From Eubacteriaceae bacterium (GTDB lineage Bacteria; Bacillota; Clostridia; Peptostreptococcales; Anaerovoracaceae), in NCBI GenBank assembly GCA_902362805.1, contig CABIXY010000014.1:1-34002 (forward strand): a DNA stretch of 34,002 bases, written 5' to 3'. The notes under the pieces are model-generated. The model had not been told where the DNA came from, ran no database searches, and saw only the letters and a program-made list of their open reading frames with translations. This document shows, one piece after another, positions 8,194 to 15,593 of the stretch. Made by a program: the position numbers and the translations under genes. Positions within the stretch are counted from its first letter, which is position 1. Each line of letters starts with the position of its first letter.

Positions 8194-8281
8194 TAATATA
8201 TACGACCGGCGCATCAGTTTGCGATGCAAACCGGACTAGAGCTTCAAAATTTGGGGCAGATTCATAAAGGAGGTAGATCGT

Positions 8282-9838
8282 CTGGAAAGAAAAAAGTTTA
8301 TTCTATTCAAACAGAACAGAACGATTCTTGTTGAGAAAGTCCGAGAATCCCTCACTTCTGTTCTTCCAATCACCGTTATCGTTTTTTTTCTATGTTTTAG
8401 TCTGATACCAGTTCCCAATAGCATCTTGATGGCTTTTGTCATAGGCGCTGTATTTCTCATTTTGGGAATGGGACTTTTTACGCTGGGTACTGACTTGGGA
8501 ATGACTCCCATAGGGCAGCACGTTGGTTCTGCCATCACAAAATCTAAAAGCATATTTCTCATCGTTTTAGTTTGTTTCCTAGTTGGAACAATCATTACCA
8601 TATCGGAGCCAGATCTTCAAGTTCTGGCCGAACAAGTACCAAATGTGCCTAACATGGTGCTGATACTGGCTGTTGCCGTAGGCGTAGGCATTTTTCTTGT
8701 CATATCGCTGTTGCGTATTCTATTGAAAGTAAAGCTGGCATACCTGCTAATCGCTTTTTATCTGATCGTATTTATATTGGCGCAGTTTGTTCCGCTGGAT
8801 TTTCTGGCAGTCGCTTTTGACTCTGGCGGCGTAACGACGGGACCGATGACAGTACCCTTTATCATGGCGCTGGGTGTGGGTGTCGCTTCCATCAGAAGTG
8901 ACAGAGATGCCACCAATGACAGTTTTGGTCTGGTAGCACTTTGCTCCATAGGACCAATCGTGGCAGTGATGATTCTGGGTATTTTATATAATCCGAAGTC
9001 GGCTGTTCAATCAGCGATATCCATGCCGGATGTATCTGATTCTGTAGAACTTTGGAAACTATTTATCAACGCACTGCCGAGGTATTTTGAGGAAGTTGGA
9101 ATCGCACTGCTGCCGATGGTTATCTTTTTCCTCGCTCTGCAAGCCTGGAAACTGAAACTTTCAAAGCACCAGTTGATACACATCATCGTAGGTGTGGGAT
9201 ATACCTATATCGGATTAGTCTTATTTCTAACTGGTGTGAATGTAGGATTTATGCCGGCGGGAAATTATCTGGGGCAGCAGCTCGGTTCCTTGGCGCACCC
9301 GACGGTTTTGATACCCATCGGTGCACTGATCGGTTATTTTATCGTAGCCGCAGAACCGGCAGTTCACGTGCTCAATAAGCAAGTATTTGATATCACTGCA
9401 GGCGCGATCCCATCAAAGGCGCTAAGTACCAGTTTATCCATCGGCGTGGCGATTTCAGTTGCGCTGGCGATGATGCGGATTGTTTTGGGAATCCCGATTA
9501 TGTATTTACTGATACCGGGGTATCTCATTGCCGCAGTGCTGACATTTTTTACACCGCCGATCTTTACGGCAATCGCCTTTGACTCAGGGGGCGTAGCCAG
9601 TGGACCGATGACTGCGACTTTTTTGCTGCCTCTGGCGATGGGAGCTTGCAGCGCATTGGGCGGAGATGTGACCACAGACGCTTTTGGCGTCGTTGCAATG
9701 GTTGCCATGACACCGCTGATCACTATACAAATTCTTGGTCTTTATTTTAAAATAAAAACCGAACGCGGTGAGGGTAACTCTGAGGAGTCCGCACTCATCA
9801 CGGACAATAATCACAAAATGAGGGAGATAGAGGATTGA
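8282..9838 (+). CDS. Duplicated DUF1538 integral membrane protein, probable CTG start
   Basis: The protein has 518 residues in two direct DUF1538 repeats of about 250 residues, all hydrophobic segments. Paired motifs are E109P and E358P in SEPDLQVL / AEPAVHVL, D180 and D434 in FDSGGVTTGPMT / FDSGGVASGPMT, and NDSFGLVAL / TDAFGVVAM. The repeat with buried acids and glycines looks transporter-like, but no substrate is established. I placed the start at CTG 8282, 7 bases after a perfect AAAGGAGGT. The frame is open from there, and residues 2-48 complete the first repeat (VRESLTSVLPITVIV matches the family N-terminus). The first usual start, TTG/ATG at 8426-8429, has no ribosome site and would cut the domain. 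The stop overlaps the start of the PII-like gene, so the two are coupled. Confidence 0.82.
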   Translation: MERKKFILFKQNRTILVEKVRESLTSVLPITVIVFFLCFSLIPVPNSILMAFVIGAVFLILGMGLFTLGTDLGMTPIGQHVGSAITKSKSIFLIVLVCFLVGTIITISEPDLQVLAEQVPNVPNMVLILAVAVGVGIFLVISLLRILLKVKLAYLLIAFYLIVFILAQFVPLDFLAVAFDSGGVTTGPMTVPFIMALGVGVASIRSDRDATNDSFGLVALCSIGPIVAVMILGILYNPKSAVQSAISMPDVSDSVELWKLFINALPRYFEEVGIALLPMVIFFLALQAWKLKLSKHQLIHIIVGVGYTYIGLVLFLTGVNVGFMPAGNYLGQQLGSLAHPTVLIPIGALIGYFIVAAEPAVHVLNKQVFDITAGAIPSKALSTSLSIGVAISVALAMMRIVLGIPIMYLLIPGYLIAAVLTFFTPPIFTAIAFDSGGVASGPMTATFLLPLAMGACSALGGDVTTDAFGVVAMVAMTPLITIQILGLYFKIKTERGEGNSEESALITDNNHKMREIED

Positions 9839-10527
9839 ATCGTTTGTATTTTTTAATTACCATTATACGTCGTGAACTAGGCGAACTATATTTTAACTAT
9901 TTTCACGATCATCATGTATGCTGCTCATTTGCTGAACTATGTAATGGTACGGCACAGGAGAAAATGCTTGATCTGCTGGGCGTTGAGCAGACAGAAAAAA
10001 TTATGCTGCAGGCTATTGTGAATCATGAAACAAAAGATAGATTGATGACAGGGTTTGTCAGTGACATGGGAATTAATATGGTAGGAAACGGTATCGCTGT
10101 TTCTATTCCCATAGATTGTATCGGCGATGCGTCCGGTATGAATTATCTGCTTGAAGGCCAGGAAAAATGTGAGGGCGAGGTGAATGATATGAACAATGGT
10201 ATCAATGATGTGCAATATGCACTTGTCATAGCGATTACGAGGGGCGGATATGCCGAGATGGTCATGGACGCTGCTAGAAAAGTTGACGTAAAAGGCGGTA
10301 CAGTGGTGCACGCCAAGGGCGTCGGCGATGATTTCTCTGCCAAATTCTTCGGTATTTCCATCGCAAGTGAGATGGAACTTGTCTATATCGTCACAAAGAG
10401 AAAAGACAAAGATGCGCTGGTCGAGGCCATCAACGAATATGCCGGTATGAAGACAGAAGCTAATACAGCAGTTTTGACACTGCCTGTAGAAAATGTTGTC
10501 GGACTTAGGAGTGTGACAGAAGAATAA
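9835..10527 (+). CDS. PII-like (GlnB/GlnK-fold) protein, tandem domain
   Basis: The 230-residue protein has a C-terminal half (about 125-225) that reads as a PII domain: GGTVVHAKGVG (154-164) matches the strand before the T-loop, and VLTLPVENVVGLRS matches the last strand and C-loop. The T-loop region is short (DDFSAKFFGISIASE). The N-terminal half looks like a second, more diverged ferredoxin-like repeat. PII proteins bind nucleotides and small effectors and gate transporters or enzymes. It starts at TTG 9835, overlapping the preceding stop as TTGA, with GGGAGATAGAGG just upstream. The tight coupling implies that it regulates or assembles with the DUF1538 membrane protein. Which ligand it binds cannot be told. 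Confidence 0.78.
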   Translation: MNRLYFLITIIRRELGELYFNYFHDHHVCCSFAELCNGTAQEKMLDLLGVEQTEKIMLQAIVNHETKDRLMTGFVSDMGINMVGNGIAVSIPIDCIGDASGMNYLLEGQEKCEGEVNDMNNGINDVQYALVIAITRGGYAEMVMDAARKVDVKGGTVVHAKGVGDDFSAKFFGISIASEMELVYIVTKRKDKDALVEAINEYAGMKTEANTAVLTLPVENVVGLRSVTEE

Positions 10528-10530
10528 CAC

Positions 10531-10583
10531 CTCACAGGCAGACGAGCAGATTTATCGAAGCTTGCCTGCCTGTGAGTTTTTTT
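10531..10583 (+). terminator. Terminator of the DUF1538-PII operon
   Basis: CTCACAGGCAG (10531-10541) pairs with CTGCCTGTGAG (10566-10576), followed by seven T. The long interior may form a second small hairpin. Confidence 0.9.
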
Positions 10584-10612
10584 GAAAACTGCCTACGACG
10601 TAATTTCTTACA

Positions 10613-10650
10613 CATTAAAAATATCTCCAGCCACGCAAATGACTGGAGAT
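10613..10650 (-). terminator. Terminator of spoVG
   Basis: On the minus strand ATCTCCAG (10650-10643) pairs with CTGGAGAT (10630-10623) and is followed by ATTTTT. It lies 17 bases beyond the spoVG stop. Confidence 0.85.
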
Positions 10651-10666
10651 CAGAAATCTTCTTATT

Positions 10667-10951
10667 CTATTCTTCTGGCTCTTCTGTATCCTTTTCTGCC
10701 AGAACCTTTTCGTATTCTGTAAAGATCGCTTCCTTGATCTTATTTCGGGTTTCAGACAGAAGTGGGTGAGCAATATCTCTGAAGTCACCTTCTCCCATTT
10801 TTCTGCTAGGCATGGCAATGAAGAGACCGTTTTGGCCTTCAATTATTTTGATATCGTGTACGACAAATTCGTCATCAAAAGTAATCGATACGACGGCTTT
10901 CATTTTACCTTCATCATTGATTTTACGGATTCTTACATCAGTTATGTTCAT
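10667..10951 (-). CDS. spoVG: SpoVG, RNA-binding regulator of septation and sporulation
   Basis: The 94-residue protein begins [11 protein letters not shown] and contains [10 protein letters not shown] and [11 protein letters not shown], all signature SpoVG segments, with an acidic C-terminal tail. SpoVG is a small, abundant cytoplasmic protein that binds RNA and DNA and affects division-septum placement, sporulation and virulence genes in Firmicutes. I chose the ATG at 10951 because AAAGGTGG sits just upstream. An upstream in-frame ATG lacks a ribosome site and adds residues not in the family. It follows purR by 80 bases on the same strand, as in Bacillus, where yabJ lies between them, but it also has its own strong promoter. 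Confidence 0.95.
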   Translation of the reverse strand: MNITDVRIRKINDEGKMKAVVSITFDDEFVVHDIKIIEGQNGLFIAMPSRKMGEGDFRDIAHPLLSETRNKIKEAIFTEYEKVLAEKDTEEPEE

Positions 10952-10993
10952 ACTTGACCACCTTTCTTGCCTTCTCCTACTATAGATAGAGAT

Positions 10994-11022
10994 ATTATAC
11001 ATCATTTTACAAAAGATGGCAA
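10994..11022 (-). promoter_or_regulatory. Promoter of spoVG
   Basis: On the minus strand TTGCCA (11022-11017) and TATAAT (10999-10994) are spaced by 17 bases, with a perfect -10. The sequence looks like sigma-A. I see no SigH-type box like the one reported for B. subtilis spoVG. Confidence 0.78.
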
Positions 11023-11031
11023 TACTAATAA

Positions 11032-11841
11032 CTAAAAAATCTGATTATTCGGAATGACTTCGATGATTTTTCTCTCTTCATCTACATCACCTAGAAATAC
11101 AATTGCCGTATAATCGTCGATTTTTTTCTTTTCAGGCAAAGTGCTGGCAATCGCAATACCGGTTCCGACGACGGAAACCTCGAACTCAGAAAGAATGTCT
11201 GAAATGCCTTTGGTGCTGCCGCCTCCGCGCATGAAGTCGTCGATGATAATGGCCTTTGAACCTGGAACCACAGCCCTTTTGGATATGGACATCTTTTGCA
11301 CTCTGTCGTAAGAACCAGAAAAATAATTGATACTGACCGTAGATCCTTCTGAAACTTTGGCCTCTCGTCTGATGATAATCAAAGGAAGGTTTAATTGACG
11401 TGCAGTCATAGAGGCTAAGGCGATACCCTTTGTCTCTACGGTGGCCACATAATCGGCTTCTTTATCTTTGAACTTCTTAGCAAAGACTGTTGCCAAGCGA
11501 TTCATCAGATGGGTATCGAACATGATATCGGATGTATAGAGAAAGCCTCCGCCCAAAATTCGACTGCTGTCTTTGATGCGGCGGCAGAACTCTTCTTGTA
11601 AAACCAAAAGCTGTTCGGCAGTTATGTCGGGACTGAACCTGACTCCGCCCTTAGCGCCGGAAATCGTCTCGATATAACCTGTTCCCGTAAAACGTACGGC
11701 AGCGTCGGCCATATTGATATCCTCGCTGATGCTGGATTTCGCTACGTCAAAAGCATCGCAGAAGTATTGCAATGGGTAAAGCTTGTTAGGCGTATCTGTC
11801 AGAGTCTTGATGATTGCTCCAACACGTTCTGTTCTTTTCAT
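11032..11841 (-). CDS. purR: Pur operon repressor PurR (phosphoribosyltransferase-fold type)
   Basis: The 269-residue protein has an N-terminal winged-helix DNA-binding domain (about 1-70, starting [14 protein letters not shown]) and a C-terminal type I PRTase-like domain. The PRPP-binding loop is [12 protein letters not shown] (199-210). PurR of this type represses purine genes and is released by PRPP. The ATG at 11841 is preceded by GGGAGGAGGCAGAAT, so I reject the upstream in-frame start that adds MYIGNGRRQN. Its own promoter (TTGACA-17-TAATAT) lies in the repeat-rich region shared with murC. It is followed by spoVG. I did not locate a PurBox pair here. Confidence 0.95.
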   Translation of the reverse strand: MKRTERVGAIIKTLTDTPNKLYPLQYFCDAFDVAKSSISEDINMADAAVRFTGTGYIETISGAKGGVRFSPDITAEQLLVLQEEFCRRIKDSSRILGGGFLYTSDIMFDTHLMNRLATVFAKKFKDKEADYVATVETKGIALASMTARQLNLPLIIIRREAKVSEGSTVSINYFSGSYDRVQKMSISKRAVVPGSKAIIIDDFMRGGGSTKGISDILSEFEVSVVGTGIAIASTLPEKKKIDDYTAIVFLGDVDEERKIIEVIPNNQIF

Positions 11842-11869
11842 ATTCTGCCTCCTCCCGTTTCCTATGTAC

Positions 11870-11898
11870 ATATTATTTCTTTTTTATTTTTTTGTCAA
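11870..11898 (-). promoter_or_regulatory. Promoter of purR
   Basis: On the minus strand TTGACA (11898-11893) and TAATAT (11875-11870) are spaced by 17 bases, 28 bases upstream of the ATG. Confidence 0.8.
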
Positions 11899-11900
11899 AT

Positions 11901-12335
11901 GGTAAACATTTTAAGTGGAAATATGTTATAATGTTTCCGGGATTCCTAACGGCGTTGCCACAAGGAAGGAAACATTGAATCATGACGTTCGATTCTATTT
12001 TCAGTGGAAACGTCATGGTATAATAAACGCGATGTTCTTACAGCTTCGCTGCAAGGAAACGTTTATTGAATTACGGCTAATAGATTTTATGATTCAAAGG
12101 TGAGCCGCAATATAATGTTTCCGGGATTCCTAACGGCGTTGCCTTTTTGCCCCGACTTTAGTCGGTATGGCAAAACGGACAGCGGAGCGAGTTGTGCGAG
12201 CGTAGGAGTATTGCGTAGCAATACGTTGCCGCAAGGAAGGAAACATTGAATCATGTGCTGCAATTCCATATTCAGAAGAATACATGGAAAGCCGCAATAA
12301 ATTACTATTGCCATAAGGTGGGGTTTATGGCAGAA
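11901..12335. repeat. Tandem array of structured repeats with 92-nt period, gene-free purR-murC region
   Basis: This stretch has no credible gene. It holds repeated units that each begin TATAAT (11927, 12019, 12111), exactly 92 bases apart. Each unit has hairpin X (outer stem AATGTTTCC/GGAAACATT at 11930-11938/11968-11976 and 12114-12122/12239-12247, or AATAAACG/CGTTTATT at 12022-12029/12060-12067). Inside is TTCYT...AAGGAA capped by GGC-GTT-GCC or AGC-TTC-GCT. X ends in ATTGAATYA. Hairpin Y follows: CATGACGTT/AACGTCATG (11981-11989/12009-12017), CGGCT/AGCCG (12074-12078/12103-12107) or CATGT/ACATG (12252-12256/12282-12286). A degenerate last hairpin is TGCCATAA/TTATGGCA (12309-12332). The stems change sequence but keep pairing, which suggests RNA structure. 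Function unknown. Confidence 0.8.
12144..12230. mobile_element. 81-nt palindromic insert with 6-bp direct repeat inside the third unit
   Basis: The third X hairpin is interrupted between GTTGCC (12138-12143) and a second GTTGCC (12225-12230). The 81 bases between hold TTTTGCC/GGCAAAA (12145-12151/12169-12175) with inner CCGAC/GTCGG, and a terminal GTATTGC-GTA-GCAATAC (12208-12224). The duplicated hexamer and clean restoration of the unit after it suggest insertion of a tiny non-autonomous element. Expansion of a structural loop is the alternative. Confidence 0.5.
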
Positions 12336-12368
12336 TAATATATGTTTGTGTATCGCATTCAACAATTT

Positions 12369-12395
12369 CACCGCAAATCAGGAACCATTGCGGTG
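12369..12395 (+). promoter_or_regulatory. Hairpin upstream of the murC -10
   Basis: CACCGCAA (12369-12376) pairs perfectly with TTGCGGTG (12388-12395) around an 11-base loop. It lies 20 bases before a perfect TATAAT (12415-12420), which is a plausible -10 for murC, although no well-spaced -35 is visible. The hairpin could be an operator, or the end of a transcript from the repeat array. Confidence 0.45.
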
Positions 12396-12476
12396 GATTT
12401 ATACTATTATGTATTATAATGGAAAGTTTGTGCAACAATAAAAATACAAATAAAATTGGATCTGGAGGATTAGTTG

Positions 12477-13853
12477 ATGATTAATTTGTCTGAATATAAA
12501 AATATTCACTGTATCGGTATCGGGGGAATCGGTCTTTCTGCCATTGCAGAAATCTTGATCTCAAGAGGATACCACGTTTCTGGATCAGATATGAAGCAGT
12601 CGGATATTACAGATAATTTAGAGAAACACGGAGCGAAAATATATATAGGCCATAGAGCGGAAAATGTAGAAACCGCAGACTTGATTGTATATTCTGCAGC
12701 CATTGCAGAAGAAAATCCTGAAATTATCAGGGCCAGGGAAAAAAATATCCCCTTGGCAGGCCGGGCGGAAGTCCTGGGCGTACTGATGGACGACTTTGAA
12801 AACAGCATTGCAATCAGCGGGACACACGGAAAAACTACAACCACGTCTATGGTTTCTTTGATTCTAGAACAGGCGAAGCTGGAGCCAACTATTTTGGTAG
12901 GAGGCAACTTGGCTGAAATCGGAGGAAACGTAAAAGTGGGCTGCAGCAAGTTTTTTGTCACAGAAGCTTGTGAGTACAGAGACAGCTTCTTGCAGCTTAG
13001 ACCGAAAATCGAGGTAATACTTAATATTGACTCTGACCATTTAGACTATTTCAAAGATATCGAGCATATCGTCAGTTCCTTTGATAAGTTTGCTAAGATT
13101 GTGCCAGAAGACGGAAAAATCATTGCCTATGACGCAAATCCCTTTGTCAATCAGGTGATCAGGGATATTCCTGGCGCAATTACCTATGGATATAACGAAA
13201 ACTGCACATATTATATCACCAATGTGGCATTTGATGGAAATGGAATGCCTGTTTTTGACGTGAACTATCAAGGCGAACATCTTGGGAAAGTCAAGCTTTC
13301 TGTACCGGGAGAACATAACATTCTCAATGCAGTAGGTGCTTTTGCCTGCTGCCATCAGTTGGGTGTTTCACCACAGACCATCATTGACACACTGGACAAG
13401 TTTAAAGGTACGCAGCGGAGATTTGATATTGTGGGTACCACCAGCGACGGCGTGAAACTGGTTGACGACTATGCCCATCATCCGACAGAAATCAAAGCGA
13501 CGCTTTCAGCGGCGCACAATATACCGCACAACAGACTTTGGTGCCTCTTCCAGCCTCATACCTATACGAGAACGCTGGCGCTTTTTGATGACTTTGCAGA
13601 GGCTTTTGCTGAAGCGGACATTTTGATCTTAGCTGAAATATATGCGGCAAGAGAAAAAAATATCTATAAAATTTCTTCTAAAGAATTGGCGGAAGAAATC
13701 AAACGGGTGCATCCGGACAAGAAAGTCTACTATATGGATACTTTTGAAGAAATCGCCAATTATGTGAAAAAAAATGCGGAAAAGGACGATTTGGTCATCA
13801 CCATGGGCGCAGGCGACATTTATAAAGTTGGCGAACTGATTATTGCAGAATAA
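12477..13853 (+). CDS. murC: UDP-N-acetylmuramate--L-alanine ligase
   Basis: The 458-residue cytoplasmic ligase adds the first L-alanine to UDP-MurNAc in peptidoglycan synthesis, using ATP. Domain order is complete: the UDP-substrate Rossmann domain with GIGGIGLSA (14-22), the ATPase centre with GTHGKTTTT (115-123), the DSDHLDYF metal region, and the C-terminal domain with DDYAHHPTE. I chose the ATG at 12477 because GGAGGA lies 7 bases upstream. The TTG at 12474 is too close to it. It begins the run murC-glmU-prs-pth-mfd on the plus strand. Upstream lies the gene-free repeat region and a -10 box at 12415. murC is not in this place in Bacillus. Confidence 0.97.
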   Translation: MINLSEYKNIHCIGIGGIGLSAIAEILISRGYHVSGSDMKQSDITDNLEKHGAKIYIGHRAENVETADLIVYSAAIAEENPEIIRAREKNIPLAGRAEVLGVLMDDFENSIAISGTHGKTTTTSMVSLILEQAKLEPTILVGGNLAEIGGNVKVGCSKFFVTEACEYRDSFLQLRPKIEVILNIDSDHLDYFKDIEHIVSSFDKFAKIVPEDGKIIAYDANPFVNQVIRDIPGAITYGYNENCTYYITNVAFDGNGMPVFDVNYQGEHLGKVKLSVPGEHNILNAVGAFACCHQLGVSPQTIIDTLDKFKGTQRRFDIVGTTSDGVKLVDDYAHHPTEIKATLSAAHNIPHNRLWCLFQPHTYTRTLALFDDFAEAFAEADILILAEIYAAREKNIYKISSKELAEEIKRVHPDKKVYYMDTFEEIANYVKKNAEKDDLVITMGAGDIYKVGELIIAE

Positions 13854-13866
13854 TGGAGAGTAGCAT

Positions 13867-14562
13867 ATGGATTTCAATCAATATAAAGAAAAAGAACAGA
13901 AGCGATTAGAAATTGCGATTAAACATTTGGAAAACGGAGTCGATTTTGTGGATATCAACACCGCCTATATCGATGAAGCCGTGATGATTGGCAAAGGAAC
14001 ACTGATTGGTCCTTGCGTAACAATAGAAGGCGATACCACAATCGGAGAGAATTGCCGAATTTTGCAAAACAGCAGAATCAAAGATGCAAAGATAGAAGAC
14101 GAAGTGGAAATTCAAGCTTCTGTGGTGCTGGAAAGCAAAGTGGGAGCCAAGACCAAAGTGGGACCGTTTGCTTACTTAAGACCGAAGAGTGTTATCGGGA
14201 GGGATTGCAAAGTGGGAGACTTTGTGGAAGTGAAGAACTCGTCCTTTGGAGACGGTTCAAAAGCATCTCATTTGACCTATATCGGGGATTCAGATGTGGG
14301 AAGGGATGTCAATATAGGCTGTGGCGTCGTCTTTGTCAATTATGACGGCAGCCAGAAACATCGTTCAACGGTAGGGGATGGAGCATTTATCGGATGCAAC
14401 ACGAATCTGGTATCTCCAGTTAAAGTTGAAGACGGTGCATATATTGCGGCAGGAAGTACGGTGACGAAAGACGTACCGGAAGACGCACTGTGCGTGGCAC
14501 GGGCAAAACAAAAGAACATCGAGGGTTGGGCAGCAAAAAGAGGACTTTACAACAAGAAATAA
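13867..14562 (+). CDS. GlmU-type glucosamine-1-phosphate acetyltransferase, uridylyltransferase domain absent
   Basis: The 231-residue protein is almost entirely hexapeptide repeats forming a left-handed beta-helix. It aligns with the C-terminal half of GlmU: KASHLTYIGD, with H135 in the place of the catalytic His of E. coli GlmU, then VNYDGSQKH and IAAGSTVTKDVP. The N-terminal nucleotidyltransferase domain and its GKGTRM loop are absent, and the upstream bases belong to murC. It should acetylate glucosamine-1-phosphate with acetyl-CoA and depend on a separate UTP-dependent partner to make UDP-GlcNAc. The ATG follows GGAGAG 13 bases after murC. It lies just before prs, as does full-length glmU (gcaD) in Bacillus. 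A full GlmU elsewhere would make this a paralogue. Confidence 0.85.
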   Translation: MDFNQYKEKEQKRLEIAIKHLENGVDFVDINTAYIDEAVMIGKGTLIGPCVTIEGDTTIGENCRILQNSRIKDAKIEDEVEIQASVVLESKVGAKTKVGPFAYLRPKSVIGRDCKVGDFVEVKNSSFGDGSKASHLTYIGDSDVGRDVNIGCGVVFVNYDGSQKHRSTVGDGAFIGCNTNLVSPVKVEDGAYIAAGSTVTKDVPEDALCVARAKQKNIEGWAAKRGLYNKK

Positions 14563-14604
14563 TTCAAACAATGAACAAGCGAAGAAAGAAGAGGTGTACT
14601 AGAC

Positions 14605-15555
14605 ATGAAAAATGGCGCATTTTCAGATTACAAGGTATTTACAGGCAACTCACACACGGAACTTGCTGAGGAAATTGCATCCATAATGGGAAAACCCCTG
14701 GGAAAAGCTACCGTAACAAAATTCAGCGATGGAGAAATTTCCGTGAACCTTTGGGAATCTGTAAGAGGTATTGACGTGTATATCGTTCAGCCTACTTGTA
14801 ATCCGGTCAATGACAACTTGATGGAATTGTTGATCATGATCGATGCGATGAAGAGAGCTTCTGCAGGAAGAATCAACGCAGTAATTCCGTACTATGGTTA
14901 TGCGAGACAGGACAGAAAAGCAAAAGCGAGAGATCCAATTACAGCAAAGCTGGTCGCTGACTTGATCGTTGCCGCTGGAGCAGACAGAGTTGTGACTATG
15001 GATCTGCACGCAAATCAGATTCAAGGATATTTTAACATTCCTGTAGATCATCTGGTTGGTATGCCGATTTTAGCCAGATATTTTAAGGAAAAAGCGCTGG
15101 AAGATGTAGTCATTGTGTCTCCTGATCACGGCAGTGTAACGAGAGCGAGAAATATGGCAGAATATCTCAATTGCCCAATCGCCATTGTAGACAAGAGAAG
15201 ACCGGAACCAAATAAGAGTGAAATTATGAACATCATCGGTAATATTGAAGGCAAGAATTGCATCATTATCGACGATATGATTGACACTGCAGGTACGATT
15301 ACCAATGCGGCCAACGCCATTAAGGATCTGGGCGCCACAGCAGTCTATGCTTGTGCGACGCACCCGGTACTGTCTGGCCCTGCCGTAGAGAGAATTGAGA
15401 AGTCTGCTATTGAAGAACTGGTTCTTCTCAATACTACGCCGATTCCAGAAGAGAAAAAGATCAACAAGATGAAATTCTTGTCTGTTGCGCCGATTTTTGC
15501 TGAAGCGATGACGAGAGTATTCACTAACGGATCGATCAGTAAATTGTTTGATTAG
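14605..15555 (+). CDS. prs: Ribose-phosphate pyrophosphokinase
   Basis: The 316-residue enzyme makes PRPP from ribose-5-phosphate and ATP for nucleotide, His and Trp synthesis. All class I hallmarks are present: [18 protein letters not shown] (96-113, the flexible loop), [11 protein letters not shown] (133-143), and the PRPP loop DDMIDTAGT (223-231). Length is standard. The ATG is preceded by AGAGGTGTACTAGAC. It sits between the glmU-type gene and pth, as in Bacillus (where ctc intervenes). Its product PRPP is the effector of the PurR encoded nearby. Confidence 0.97.
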   Translation: MKNGAFSDYKVFTGNSHTELAEEIASIMGKPLGKATVTKFSDGEISVNLWESVRGIDVYIVQPTCNPVNDNLMELLIMIDAMKRASAGRINAVIPYYGYARQDRKAKARDPITAKLVADLIVAAGADRVVTMDLHANQIQGYFNIPVDHLVGMPILARYFKEKALEDVVIVSPDHGSVTRARNMAEYLNCPIAIVDKRRPEPNKSEIMNIIGNIEGKNCIIIDDMIDTAGTITNAANAIKDLGATAVYACATHPVLSGPAVERIEKSAIEELVLLNTTPIPEEKKINKMKFLSVAPIFAEAMTRVFTNGSISKLFD

Positions 15556-15593
15556 TATTAAAATGAATAAATAGACTTAGAAGGAATAGATTT

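Noticed and set aside
8194..8265. Riboswitch in the DUF1538-PII leader
   Set aside because: A hairpin with CCGG flanks is visible, but no known aptamer core can be matched and there is no terminator/antiterminator before the ribosome site.
9835..10527. PII-like gene as ordinary glnB/glnK
   Set aside because: The protein is twice the normal length, has a shortened T-loop, and no amtB or glutamine synthetase gene is nearby.
11927..12116. TATAAT boxes of the repeat units read as three tandem promoters
   Set aside because: None has a recognisable -35 at 16-18 bases, and the last bases of each box belong to the outer stem of hairpin X. They are more likely part of the repeat, though weak promoter activity cannot be excluded.
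11901..12335. CRISPR array
   Set aside because: Units keep structure and change sequence, and there are no identical repeats with unique spacers and no cas genes nearby.
12087..12371. Minus-strand open frame of 94 codons in the repeat region
   Set aside because: It runs through the hairpins and the insert, has no ribosome site, and its translation resembles no protein.
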